Assembly (NCBI RefSeq): GCF_000350225.1
Contig: NW_005179291.1
Coordinates: 297,454-361,453 of the forward strand
DNA from: Chondrus crispus
Lineage: Eukaryota > Rhodophyta > Florideophyceae > Gigartinales > Gigartinaceae
Length of the DNA stretch: 64,000 nucleotides
Direction: 5' to 3'
The position numbers were made by a program, and so were the translations under genes. The notes under the pieces are model-generated. The model was not told the origin of the DNA. It saw only the letters and a list, made by a program, of their open reading frames with translations, and ran no database searches. Positions 31,939 through 42,387 of this stretch are shown piece after piece; the stretch's first letter is position 1, and every line of letters begins with the position of its first letter.

Positions 31939-34116
31939 ATGCCCGACCGCCTCGACAGTCCGGGCCCGTCGTTGCGGCCGTCTGGCACGCCTCTTATCCC
32001 GCTGTCGGTGCTGCCGACCAACGACACCGGGCAGCGCGCAACGAGGACCTCGAGTGCCTCGGGGAGCGAGCTGGGGAGCCTCCGCTCCCCGTTTCAGAAG
32101 ACCCGCTCACGCGCCTCTACTGTGTCTGTCGTTCTAGATGCCGGCCCGACCTCCGCTTCGCGCGGGGGGAGCGGTCCTCCGCCGCGTATAGAAGATGCCC
32201 CGATGGCTCCCGCCTCCGTGGGCGCGTTCTACCAGCCGGAGCAGGGGTCATACGGGGCTTGCGGGAGTTGCCGTTGCCCCGGGTCGCCGATCGGGGACTC
32301 CGGCCATATCGCGGCTGGGGATGCCGCCGACGCGCCTTCCACCACCCGGTGGTTGGGTGTGCCCTGGGAGGGTTCCGCGCCGCTCCCCCTCAGCCGGCTA
32401 CGATATCCTTGGCGCCGTTATGCGCGTTTCCGGGTCACTGTCTCGGAGTTGTTGACGCGTGCTTGTCTCCGCCCGGATCTCGTGCGTATCCGTAAGATTC
32501 ATGAAGCTGGTCTCGTGGATGAGTCGACATCGGCCCTCGGAAGGCTTATGGCTGAGGGTGGGGGCACGGCGTATCAAGTGCCGGATGAGATCCCGTGTGA
32601 TCGCACGTTCGCGTATAGCGCGGCGGAGGCCGAATATATAGACCGCATGGCGTCCGCCATGTTCTGTGGCCCCCGCCGCGAACCACGGCAGTTCGTACTG
32701 TCAGGGGTCGCGCCGTTGTACGTGTGCCCTCGACCTTACGCGTACTCCCAGTCCCGCGTATCCTTACAAAAGTCCGCGAGTTCGCTGATGCGTCTCCACG
32801 GCATCGCGGTGGCGCATCACGACTGGGCAGCATACAAGAGAGCAGATGAAGTTGACGGTCGCGTTTTCCGGTCGGCTTCTTTCGAAGGCGGTCTCACCCC
32901 CTTCGACTTCCCTTCTCTGCCCGACGCGGTACGTGGGTCCTTTCCGTCCTTGGGTATCCACCCGCTGCTCCCTTACGTATTGAAACACTTCGGGTACGCG
33001 TGTGTCGACCGTCGGCATCCTGCCTATGCCCTCCTGGCGTATAATTGTGAACGCGAATGGGCCTGGTCTCTCACGAGCGCCATAATGAGTGAGGTCAGCG
33101 TCAACAGACGGGTGTTTATCCAGCCCCCGGCCACTCTCGCGTATCTGGAGAGGGTTGCAGTGGGGCTTCCGAACGTAGCGTTACACCCTCTCGAGTGGAA
33201 CTCTTCTCACTTTCTCTGGACATTTGGCTCCGCGCTTGACCTCCTACAACGAGCGGTTCGGGTCGGCGAAGCAGCTCGGCGCCTGTGGACCGACTTCACA
33301 TTTGGTGAACGGGCGGCGTTCTTGCCGTACGACCTCCGGAGCGACGCGTTCGTCTCGCGTTCCGAATCGGGTCCGTCCAACCCTCCTCGTGCGGGGGCGC
33401 TCGGGGGCGTGGGGTCCAACGCTCGCGAAGCGCGGCGGAAGAGGTACCGCGATTTGGACGCGGTAAGTCCGACCACGGATTTCGTAGGGTGTAACCCTTT
33501 CCGCGCTGCCGCGCCATCCGCTCCTGTCTGTATGACGGATCCGGTCCCTGCCGTGCCCCCGGTTCCACCCCTCGTACCAACAGTGTCCCAGCCAATTCGG
33601 GAGGCCGAAGTGCGCTTCCTTCAAGTTCCCCTACGCGAAGTCGCGGTCATACCCGAGCTCTCTGGAGCACTTGGTAAATTACGGGACCGCGCTTGGTCGG
33701 TAGGCGAGCTACTGACGACGTTGTCGACCTGGTTCTTGGCGCGGACGGAGGATGCACACCGCCGCGGTGGCGAATGCGATCGTCTCTCGTCTGAGTTGGA
33801 GCGCATGACGGAGGAACTGCAGCGATCCCGAGAGGACTGTCTCCAGCGTTTGGACGCGTACGAGCGTGCATGCGTTGACCGCGATCGGTACCGCAGGGAG
33901 CGTGACGCGCTCCGCAGCAGTCGGGCGACGTCCTCTCGCGAGGGTGGTGCTCTCCCTCCGAACCCCACTCCCGTGCGGCGGGAGCCAATCTGCGACCCGT
34001 ACGCGCATATCCCGAGCTACGCAGAGGTGAACGAGGTCCCTCGTCACCCCAGCTACTGCCCCCCGGATCCCTATGAAGCGGGCTCGGCAGGGGCCGTCGG
34101 CAAGGCCGATCCTTGA
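31939..34116 (+). CDS. Gyp-1 antisense ORF, unrecognised protein (725 aa)
   Basis: Runs opposite to gag-pol, just inside the 3' LTR. ATG at 31939 (MPDRLDSPG); an upstream in-frame TTG at 31891 is less likely. First ~130 residues are Pro/Ser/Gly-rich and probably disordered, with a Cys cluster GACGSCRCPGSP. A folded-looking core follows (about 140-450) with EIPCDRTFAYSAAEAEYIDRMA and W-rich helices (HFLWTFGSAL...RRLW). A long charged coiled-coil segment follows (about 580-670), then a Pro-rich tail. No transmembrane segment, protease or nuclease motif, so not Env-like. A distant relative sits in the same place in Gyp-2 (57508-59461). Function unknown. Antisense extra ORFs are known in some plant Gypsy elements (Grande, RIRE2 type), but I cannot show homology. 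Confidence 0.75.
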   Translation: MPDRLDSPGPSLRPSGTPLIPLSVLPTNDTGQRATRTSSASGSELGSLRSPFQKTRSRASTVSVVLDAGPTSASRGGSGPPPRIEDAPMAPASVGAFYQPEQGSYGACGSCRCPGSPIGDSGHIAAGDAADAPSTTRWLGVPWEGSAPLPLSRLRYPWRRYARFRVTVSELLTRACLRPDLVRIRKIHEAGLVDESTSALGRLMAEGGGTAYQVPDEIPCDRTFAYSAAEAEYIDRMASAMFCGPRREPRQFVLSGVAPLYVCPRPYAYSQSRVSLQKSASSLMRLHGIAVAHHDWAAYKRADEVDGRVFRSASFEGGLTPFDFPSLPDAVRGSFPSLGIHPLLPYVLKHFGYACVDRRHPAYALLAYNCEREWAWSLTSAIMSEVSVNRRVFIQPPATLAYLERVAVGLPNVALHPLEWNSSHFLWTFGSALDLLQRAVRVGEAARRLWTDFTFGERAAFLPYDLRSDAFVSRSESGPSNPPRAGALGGVGSNAREARRKRYRDLDAVSPTTDFVGCNPFRAAAPSAPVCMTDPVPAVPPVPPLVPTVSQPIREAEVRFLQVPLREVAVIPELSGALGKLRDRAWSVGELLTTLSTWFLARTEDAHRRGGECDRLSSELERMTEELQRSREDCLQRLDAYERACVDRDRYRRERDALRSSRATSSREGGALPPNPTPVRREPICDPYAHIPSYAEVNEVPRHPSYCPPDPYEAGSAGAVGKADP

Positions 34117-35799
34117 CTACGTGGCCCCGTCATCCCTTAGTAGAGCGGTTAGCGCGTGGATGACAACGGTAAAGGCATCTCTTCCCTTTCTTGCGTTATA
34201 AGAGCTTGCGCGAAGAGTGCGGCGTCATCATGATTATCTTCGTGTAGAGACCCGCCATCTACCGAACACGGGGAAGAGGGAGGTCTCAAACTAAGGCCTC
34301 ATATGAGGACGTTTTGAGATTGCCCCGGTACAGGGGATTCAACGAGACTGCTGGTCCTTTGTTCCCCTTTTGCATCCGAGAGCGCAGCTTCACGGTCATC
34401 CACTTCATCAATATTGTACACCCGACGCCTATCACCGCCCCTTGACACGCCCGCACGGACTGGATGTGCCGTCTTAGGGGTTCGCAGGGATAATCCAGGG
34501 GAAGCGCGGGGTCTGATTTCAGAGCTAGCACGAATTTCGGCAGCATGTCCTTGAAGTCCCCTAGTGTTCACTGCCACTAGCTTGGATTTTCAGTTCGTAT
34601 CCAGGGATATCGTCACCAATATCCCCTTCATTCTCCCCGATTTCCGCAGCTACGCGTTCTCTGCGACGAAAATTTGTAGGGGGGGGCTATTGTAATCAGC
34701 GGACACGGAATCGACTTTCAGTCTTGGCCCCAACCATTTTAGTACCGCCCAGTGCTGCGTTACTTGAAAGATACTGGCCACCATGGACTCTGCCCCAGTT
34801 GCATATGCCGCGGACAATGCTTGAGACGTTTCTGGGCTCATATAATGAATAAGAGTATGGAATGGTAGGACACTTGGCAGGCCGCCCTCCAGCACAGGGG
34901 CGACGACAGCTGGACAATTTGTCATAAACTTTGCAAGTCTCCGCCCATGCGAGATTTCCGTACCGCAGTTGCGGATAATGGGTAATGAATAAACATACGT
35001 CGTGGTTTTCCTTCGGTACTGTCTTCGACTCTTGTGGTGCTGGCTGGTACAGAGGCTCCGTATTTTGCGGTTGCACTGTCGTGGTTACTTGCGTCGTGGC
35101 GAAAGAGGATATTAAATGTCCGTGGCTGTGGCCGTGCTATGCTGCATCTGCAACGTAATCGACATCAGAGGCTCTTGGGGCATCGCGGGAGAGCATATCC
35201 GGTTCTTGTTTTTGTTCCCCAATAAAAATCCCAGACTCTGCGATTGGGTAATGCATAGAAGTTTGTCGCGCTCCCAGTTGTTACCGTATCGGAGGGAGCT
35301 TCCCCTGCTGAAGGATGACTTCCTGAGATCTTGTTGTTGTTGCGATTCCAGCGGCTAGGAAGCGACATGAGCAGACCCAAGCTGCGCAAGTGGTTACGCC
35401 AATGACAGGGAGAGCCTTCTCGGCGGTTCCTGGTAGAGTGACTGAGGTGGGATTTGCCAATGTTCGCTCTGGTCTTTTGAGTCAGGTGAGATGGTTGCTT
35501 TCGTATCAACATGCATGACATGCTGCCAGTCGGAAAAAGTGGGGGCAGCCGTCACGACGGGCCCCGAGACATCCAGTAGCGGCGGGTGCGAGTGCTCGAC
35601 TGGAGCGATGGGGGCTTCATAATACGCCGCGGAGGGATTCGCAAGGGGGCGAGGGGCGCATTTGGGGAGTCAAGCGGCAGCAGAGCACTCAACCCCTGCT
35701 CTCTGGCTCCGCATTTCGCTGCGCGGTGCCGGAGGACGAGAGAGTTTTTGCTTCCACTTCTGCTTCTTTCGCGCCTCTTCCTGAAGTTGACCAGTACCC
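34117..35799. other. Gyp-1 spacer, left half
   Basis: About 1.7 kb with no convincing gene. Short minus-strand frames near 34286-35076 are weak and unrecognised. It ends at the TACCC duplication of the chimeric insertion. Confidence 0.5.
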
Positions 35800-36060
35800 T
35801 GATGGTAAAATCGAGGTCTGAAAAATTTGCCGCAAAAATTCGTTAACCACTAAGCCACAGGCGCTGGCTTCTTGGTGTCCCCTCGGGCGCGCTCACTATT
35901 TCAACACTCCCCCTCGACCAGGGGACGCCAAACACACGGCGCGGGTCACTGCACAACACACAGGCAGGTACGTTCCCAAGTGTGACACAAACAAACAAGC
36001 AAACATTGCGCCGCCCAAGTGCACCCAGTGAGAATCGAACTCACGAATGGTAGCGTAAAT

Positions 36061-36074
36061 CTGGGCCCATAACC
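36061..36074 (-). promoter_or_regulatory. Primer-binding site of the chimeric element
   Basis: GGTTATGGGCCCAG, identical to that of TRIM-1 and the Copia families; it marks the junction between CopA LTR and TRIM internal sequence. Confidence 0.8.
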
Positions 36075-37338
36075 TGATGGTAGGTTCGGAGGGGCAAGGG
36101 AAAGAAGGAAGGCAGGTTGATGTGTGTGAGTGAAGGAGTTGGTGCCGAGGTTTACTTTGAAGCCGTTTTCCTGCGATACTTATACACTTCGAGTGCTACA
36201 CTATCGCTCTACTCCGACTCCCAGTAAACCATACTCTACTATGCGCGACCAAGCGCGGTCCTCTTGTGGCCCGACCATACTGTTCCATTTCCACCTTACG
36301 AATCGATTCGTAACTATTAGCTCACAACTATTTCTACACATTCCAAATGACTGTAAACCATGGCCCTATGCATGCAACTGTTTCACACCTTACTAATCTG
36401 CATCCAGTCATGCCAGACTTCATTGTTGTGCAACGAACAACTTGGCACTTGTCTATTTCCAACAACGCAAACGTCTTTCATATCACAATCGCCATACGTA
36501 TCCTTGTTTCTCACCTTACTAATTTCGCCAAGCACTGTCAGATAATTATGGCAAGTTATAACAATGTGCATCCAGACTTTCTACACAACTCACATGAGAA
36601 TACATGTAAATCACACGAGTACTGTCATGAACTTGCATCCAACGGCGCACCATGACGAGAGCACAGTGCAACGGCGCGTGCTCACGCAAGACTCGCATAC
36701 AGCGTGACGCGTACACAGAATAATCGCACAACTGTATTCCTCTCGCGAGAAGTACTTGTTGTACTTTTGATTCACATGTACTGTACTCGGACACGCGCAG
36801 GATCGCAAACAGTCTGACACTGTAAAACTGTAAACCCTCATGTGCATACACCTGGATGCGTGTACATGTGTACGTACACGAATCCACCTGGCGACGTGTA
36901 CATGTGTACACGGCATACATGTGTCCCGCCCGGGGGCCCCATGCAATTACCCATTACAACCATGGCAAACCACTTGAAACCCCCAAAACAACGTAATTAT
37001 GGCATATACAGGCCATTTAAAGTACATCACAAGGCCAATGACGCACACGTGGACAACGCTCGACCAATAGATTTGCAGCATTAGACCTGAGGGCCAATAG
37101 AATTGCAGTATTTCCTGTGTAGTCTATAGTGCTACGGGCCAAGGTTCCACTTGGCAAAACTATGCAAATTTGCATGACCCTCCGAGAGGCCACTTTCGTC
37201 CCCAGAACCCCAAAATCTGGGATTTTACACGTGTCATGTCGTGATATGGGTAAGAGCGCCCGGACCGTGCAGTCATGTACACGTGTCACTCGATTTTGCA
37301 CTTTCCAGATAACAGCATGTGGTCGCACATTTTCAATA
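36075..37338 (-). repeat. CopA-type LTR of the chimeric element (1264 bp)
   Basis: Full-length subtype A LTR nearly identical to 6484-7747; its inner terminus reads CCATCA where the CopA copies have CCATTA. Confidence 0.92.
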
Positions 37339-37343
37339 TACCC

Positions 37344-39130
37344 TCCGTCTGGAAAGCGCGTAACTGCCCCTCCAGCATGAGCCGTTGCTCATAGGGCGCG
37401 TGTTATCCCGACGTCCGCTTGTGCCAGTGCCGTTGACCCGACCGAGAGGGGCGTGGGTCCCCACACGAATTCTTTCCGGCTGCGCGTGTTGTACGGGATC
37501 TTTGACCTTCCGATTTTCTCTTTTGCGGTTATGGGTCGCGATCGTGAACCTCGCCTGCCCAGTTATAGCAGACCCCGTGACTTGTAATTTTCTGCTGTGA
37601 GGAGGGGCGCGTGGTCGTGTGCGAGAGGGACTGATGTATCAGGGCCGACAAGGGTACCGGGTCGGGGGTCGTCCTATGCCGCGACCAGAGCTTCGTCCGC
37701 GAGACGACGTTGACTTCCTTGATCACGCGCGGCGAGCCCGACGTTTCTTGCGGTGTCCGTGGGTCTTTCCCACTGCGCGCGCGCGCGGTACGCGATCTTC
37801 TTGCAGCGTTCCCCTGATCTCTTCCACGGCCAGTTGGCCTTGCTCCTGGTGTTGATTCTCCTTTTGGTCGTCGCGCGACAGTCTTCTGGTTCTTCTCTTC
37901 TCTTCCCGTTGTTCATGCCCCAAGGGTGTGGACGTAACTCATATTGGTTGTCGCGCGACGGTCTTCTGCTCTTCGCCTCTCTGGGGGGGGGGTTGCGCAC
38001 GCAGTTCGCAGGAAAAAGAAGTTCAGTAGGTCTCGTCGCGCCACGGTGATTGACGGTCGCGGTAGGGTCGCGTCAAGGGGCCCCGAGTTGCGCTAAAGTC
38101 GCGTGCTCTGCTCTTGTGCGCGCGATCGAGTCGCGTCCTTCGCGATCGCTTCGCGTCCGTGCGCTCATGGTCCGTCCCCATGGCGCCGCGTTCACGGAGG
38201 GGAGGGGGAGCCGTTTGCTGATGGGGTCCCATGATGGCTTCTAATTGCGTGTTCATCGTGCGGCACGTGCCGCATGGACGCCGGTACGATGGACGCGTAC
38301 AGTAGTGGTAATTTTTCCATTAATTTTGGTGTTGCTCCCGACGGCTATTCGAGCACTGTACGGCGCGGCCTGCATGCCCATCCCGTAGCGCACGTCATCC
38401 CAGCCAATTTTTTTCCTTAATTTTTCCTTCCTTTTTTTTCGTTATTTTTCTTTCTGCGACGGCGGCGTCGCCACTGTATGCAAGCGTACAGTGTTGCTGC
38501 TCCGCCGATTATCAGTTCGCGATTTGTTGCACCGTCTCGCGTCCCGCCATGAAGTGACCCGTACCTCTTGCGCACGTTCTATGTGCCCTGCATTCGCGTA
38601 CGTATATCCGTGCGGCAACGCGTCGTGCCCTTGCTCCCCTGTTTGGGATGGGATGCCCGAGGCATATTCTGCGCTCCAGTGTTTTGCACGACAGCTTGAC
38701 ATCAAGTGCACGTCGTGGCTCCGCCGGGGAGGAGGTCGAGAGGGCGCTCCTAATGCGGTCTGAGGGGACGAGTTCCGGAGCCCCTTTTCGCGGTGTGTCG
38801 GCGCGTATGCGCTGTGCTTCTTGCTGTGTTCGCGGAAGGTTTCGCCGTCTTGTGGAGTTGCAGTTTCTCCCCTGTTATGTCTGAGGCCCCACTGCTGCCC
38901 CTCCTCCCGTGTGTTATTCCGACATCGAACGTCTCGTTTGCGCGTTCGGTACGGGATCTTCGACCTTCTCGTTTCTGCGAATACAGTCTGCGTTCGTCCG
39001 CCTCGCCCGATCGGTTGCCCTGAGTCATGTGACTCCTAAATTTCCGGCTCTACCGAGGTATGCGTGTCCTTTGGCTCTTGCGAGTTAATACTGAGCGCGG
39101 TAGTCCAGAAGCGGTTGAGGGCGGTTGAGG
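37344..39130. other. Gyp-1 spacer, right half
   Basis: GC-rich, with pyrimidine runs near 38400-38460 and no supported gene. It continues the spacer interrupted by the chimera; together the spacer is about 3.5 kb. It ends at the second polypurine-like block. Confidence 0.5.
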
Positions 39131-39163
39131 GCCCCCCCTTAAGGTTGAACGTCCGCGTTCAAC
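39131..39163 (-). promoter_or_regulatory. Second polypurine-tract-like block in Gyp-1
   Basis: Near copy of 31272-31306: a run of seven C on the plus strand, then AAGGTTGAACGTCCGCGTTC with the same 6-bp-stem hairpin. It sits at the end of the integrase region, partly over its 3' end. Either an internal (central) polypurine tract or a relic of an older 3' end. Confidence 0.6.
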
Positions 39164-40353
39164 TCGGTTGTCAGGTCCCTACCCGTGCGTGCGCGTAGTC
39201 TGCTCTCGTAACGCGAGACGAGTTCTTCCGGGATATGTGTCCTTGCTGTCCACGTGGGCTCCTCGTAGTCTGCCCACTTCACCTTGAACTCCGCGGTCCC
39301 GTTTTCCATTACGCGATGATCGAGAAGCCGGTCCACCGCGTACTGTGTCCCCGTGGTGACCTTGTCAGCAAGGTCACCCGGCGCGGTTGTGCTTGCCCGT
39401 GGTGCGTCCACAGGTGGTGGCGCGTACACACACCTATCAGCGGACACGCGTTCTGTGACCCCATCACGATCAATCGTGATGGTACGTTGGTCATTCGCGA
39501 GGACGGGGTAAGGTCCCACAGCTGGTGACGCGAGCTTATTTGATGTCTTCGCTCCGTCCGTAGGGTCGAGGTATACATAATTTCCAGGCTTGACTCGCGT
39601 GTTTACGCCTCTCACGCGTTTGTCGAAATCGCGTTTGTAGCGAGCCTGCATTCGTCGCAGGCTGCTATATGCCTTCTGAATTGTCTCGTCCAGTTTCTTA
39701 AGGAACTCCGCGCGATGCGTTTTTCTATCCGGAAGGGGCGCGTTCCCCTCCGTCCTTCGAAGCGAAAATTCTGGGGGAGGTCGACTGAGTACAAGCTCGA
39801 ATGGGGTCGTACCCGTAGACCTGTGTACGTGGGAGTTGTACGCGTAAGTTAATGGCCCCACGTACACATCCCAATCGTCTTGGTGTTCTTTGACGTAGTT
39901 ACGCAACATAGACGCGATAGTACGGTTGTAGCGCTCCACTTGGCCGTTGGTCTGGGGATGGTACGCGGAAGTATACAGGTTCGTAATCCCCAGGATCCGG
40001 CACGCGCTGTGGAAGAACTTCGCGTTAAATTGAGGTCCATTATCAGACAACAGCGAACGCGGAATGCCGTACTTGAAAACCCACGCGTCACAAAACGCGG
40101 TCGCCACTGTGTACGCGGTCACTGTCCTCAACGCGACGACTTGGGTTAACTTTGTGAACCGGTCCGTTATTACCAGAAGGTATTGTTTTCCTCCCTTGGT
40201 CTTCGGAAGCGGTCCAAGAATGTCTATCGCGAGGCTCTCCAATGGACGCGTAGCGGGGAACAATCTCAGCCGGTTGAGATGTTTTCGGAGTTTGACGCGA
40301 TTCTTCGCGCATGTCCGGCATCCGCGTACTGTCGCTGCCACGTCCGCGGCCAA
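39139..40353 (-). CDS. Gyp-1 integrase with chromodomain (part of pol)
   Basis: Begins inside the zinc domain (GCRTCAKN). Catalytic core: DILGPLP, ITDRFTK, LLSDNGPQF, YHPQTNGQVERYNRT (D,D35E type). A basic linker follows, then a GPY-like module (SPAVGPYPVL) and a chromodomain (YAVDRLLDHRV...FKVKWADYEEPTWTARTHIPEEL). Chromodomains in chromoviruses bind histone marks and steer integration to heterochromatin; that is family knowledge. Translated as part of the Gag-Pol region; the start as listed is only the edge of the open stretch. Confidence 0.92.
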   Translation of the reverse strand: MAADVAATVRGCRTCAKNRVKLRKHLNRLRLFPATRPLESLAIDILGPLPKTKGGKQYLLVITDRFTKLTQVVALRTVTAYTVATAFCDAWVFKYGIPRSLLSDNGPQFNAKFFHSACRILGITNLYTSAYHPQTNGQVERYNRTIASMLRNYVKEHQDDWDVYVGPLTYAYNSHVHRSTGTTPFELVLSRPPPEFSLRRTEGNAPLPDRKTHRAEFLKKLDETIQKAYSSLRRMQARYKRDFDKRVRGVNTRVKPGNYVYLDPTDGAKTSNKLASPAVGPYPVLANDQRTITIDRDGVTERVSADRCVYAPPPVDAPRASTTAPGDLADKVTTGTQYAVDRLLDHRVMENGTAEFKVKWADYEEPTWTARTHIPEELVSRYESRLRARTGRDLTTELNADVQP

Positions 40354-40374
40354 ATGTGGCCAGTAATACCAGCG

Positions 40375-42384
40375 TCAGAGCGCGTGATACATGCTGTTCT
40401 GCCCCGGATGTCCCGCGATCGCGGGGTCATGGCAGAGTCGCAACAGACGCGCGCGTAGTGACTGAGGGACCACAACTTGAATGATTTCAGGATCGTAGGG
40501 GTGCTTGCGCTTCAAAACCCCTTGGTGGTCCTCAAAAAACGCGGGGTCGCGACTTTCCGATTGTCTGGCCAGTACGGTTTGGCAGAAATCGTCGACGCGT
40601 TGCTCCTCGGCTATCTCCTCCAGGGTTAGAGGGGCCGGCAGGTCGTCCTGTGGAGGAGCGACCTGGGAGCCTGACGCGTCAATTCCTGGTTCTTGAGCGC
40701 GTTCAATGTCCACCGCGTCGAATTCTTCTATCTCAGCCCATAGGTCGCCGCGTTCTTGTAAAGCTGGGGCTTCTTCGTCGCCCACTGGCCCGTCGCGTGA
40801 ACGCGCTTTTCTCCTTCTCCCCGCTTTGTTTTGCGTTGTGACGAACACGTGGTCGCTCTTGTGGTCGCATTTCGCGGTACAAGTATGGTCGCGTAATTCA
40901 TCTGACACATCGCGTACGGTAGTGCCGTCGAAGGTGGGAATGTCGTCATCGACCTCGACGGCCTTCCGAGGATCGTCGGCGGTCCCCGGGGAAATGAGAC
41001 GCGACAGCGCGTCGGGTACTTGATGAACGCGTCCAGGTCTGTATTGGATGGTGAAGTCATACTCCGCTAACCGTAGTCGCCAACGCGTCAGTCGGCCGGA
41101 GCTTTCTGTGAGGGACATCAGCCATCGTAACGCTTCATGGTCTGTCCTCACGGTAAATTTGGTTCCCTCAATGTAGGGCCGTAGTGTGCGGACAGCCCAC
41201 ACTACGGCGAAACATTCGCGCTCAGTCGCACTGTAGTTCCGCTCACTATCGTTGAGGGAATACGACCAATAGCCGACGGGACGCCAATCGTTGGTCTCGT
41301 CGTGCTCTTGTAAAAGCGTGCACCCCAGTTGATACGCGCTCGCGTCAGTATCAATCATATACGGCCGTCCGTATCTCGGGAGCGCGAGAATTGGGGGCGC
41401 GATCATCCGCGCCTTGAGCTCTTCGAACGCGTGAACCTGAGCCGCGGTCGGGTTATCGTAGTCCGGATCCGCGTCCTTCCGCGTCATATTGGTGAGGGGG
41501 CGCGCGATTTTCGCGAACCCCTGCACAAAGCGGCGGTAGACATTACATGCCCCGAGAAATGACCTGACTTGTGTCAACGTTCGGGGAAATGTAAATGTCT
41601 TGAACGCGTCCGCTGCGGTTTCTGTCACGCTTAACTTCCCTGGGGATATCACATGCCCCAGGTAGTGTACGCGTGGCTGAAAGAAGCTGCATTTCTTCAA
41701 CTTGAGAGAAATGCCGGCGCTTCTCAAAAGTCCCAGAACCGCGTCCAAATGTTTCGCGTGCTCTGCGTGCGTACGCGAAAAGACGATAACGTCGTCTAGA
41801 TACACTAGGCAAATCTGCCATCGTACGCGTGATAGAATTATGTCCAGCGCGCGTTGAAAAGTGGCTGGAGCCCCGCGTAACCCGAGTGGCATCCGCAAAT
41901 GTCGGAACGTTCCCATATGGGTGGTAAAGGTAGTTTTGTCGCGGTCTTCCGGCGCGACCGGAATCTGCCAATATCCTGAGTTACAGTCCAGCGTAGTGAA
42001 CACAGCCGCGTCCCCCAATGAATCAATACAGTCGTCCATACGCGGAAGCGGATAAGAATCCGCCGGCGTTTTCGCGTTTAAGCGACGGTAGTCCACACAG
42101 AAGCGTAGACTACCGTCCTTCTTTGGGACAAGGACGACCGGGGACGCCCACTCCGTATTCGCGGGCTCTATCACTCCCGCGTTCAACATTTTCTTCACTT
42201 CTTTCGCGACCATTTCGCGCATCGCGGGCCCTTTGCGGTAGGGCATGGCGCGTATCGGCTTCGTGCCGGGCTCAAGTGGGATGCGATGTTCCGTCGCTCG
42301 GATCATTCCGAGCGACCCGCTCCACAAACTGGAGTGTTCGCGTAGCATCTCAAGCACCTGTACGCGTAATTTCTTGTCCTTCAC
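40375..42384 (-). CDS. Gyp-1 reverse transcriptase and RNase H (part of pol)
   Basis: RT signatures: WASPVVLVPKKDGSLRFCVD, FTTLDCNSGYWQIPV, MPLGLRGAPATFQR, and the active site LVYLDDVIVFS. RNase H: YMIDTDASAYQLGCTLLQ and VRTDHEALRWLM. The C-terminus carries the HH part of the integrase zinc domain (LCHDPAIAGHPG). The order RT-RNase H-integrase is Ty3/Gypsy. About 670 residues. Confidence 0.94.
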   Translation of the reverse strand: MKDKKLRVQVLEMLREHSSLWSGSLGMIRATEHRIPLEPGTKPIRAMPYRKGPAMREMVAKEVKKMLNAGVIEPANTEWASPVVLVPKKDGSLRFCVDYRRLNAKTPADSYPLPRMDDCIDSLGDAAVFTTLDCNSGYWQIPVAPEDRDKTTFTTHMGTFRHLRMPLGLRGAPATFQRALDIILSRVRWQICLVYLDDVIVFSRTHAEHAKHLDAVLGLLRSAGISLKLKKCSFFQPRVHYLGHVISPGKLSVTETAADAFKTFTFPRTLTQVRSFLGACNVYRRFVQGFAKIARPLTNMTRKDADPDYDNPTAAQVHAFEELKARMIAPPILALPRYGRPYMIDTDASAYQLGCTLLQEHDETNDWRPVGYWSYSLNDSERNYSATERECFAVVWAVRTLRPYIEGTKFTVRTDHEALRWLMSLTESSGRLTRWRLRLAEYDFTIQYRPGRVHQVPDALSRLISPGTADDPRKAVEVDDDIPTFDGTTVRDVSDELRDHTCTAKCDHKSDHVFVTTQNKAGRRRKARSRDGPVGDEEAPALQERGDLWAEIEEFDAVDIERAQEPGIDASGSQVAPPQDDLPAPLTLEEIAEEQRVDDFCQTVLARQSESRDPAFFEDHQGVLKRKHPYDPEIIQVVVPQSLRARLLRLCHDPAIAGHPGQNSMYHAL

Positions 42385-42387
42385 ATG

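Larger units (their letters stand above)
35800..37338 (-). mobile_element. Chimeric TRIM/CopA element with two unlike LTRs
   Basis: Flanked by TACCC on both sides (35795-35799, 37339-37343), so it arrived as one unit. In minus-strand sense: a 1264-bp CopA LTR (37338-36075), primer-binding site GGTTATGGGCCCAG (36074-36061), TRIM internal region, polypurine tract (about 35907-35919), a 107-bp TRIM LTR (35906-35800). Both LTR inner/outer ends share the end sequence TACCATCA. It carries no coding sequence. Template switching between CopA and TRIM RNAs at the shared primer-site region is the simplest inference. Confidence 0.88.

Noticed and set aside
34650-35076. Minus-strand frames in the Gyp-1 spacer faintly resembling RNase H-type peptide
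   Set aside because: No catalytic motif visible and similarity too weak by eye; left as spacer.
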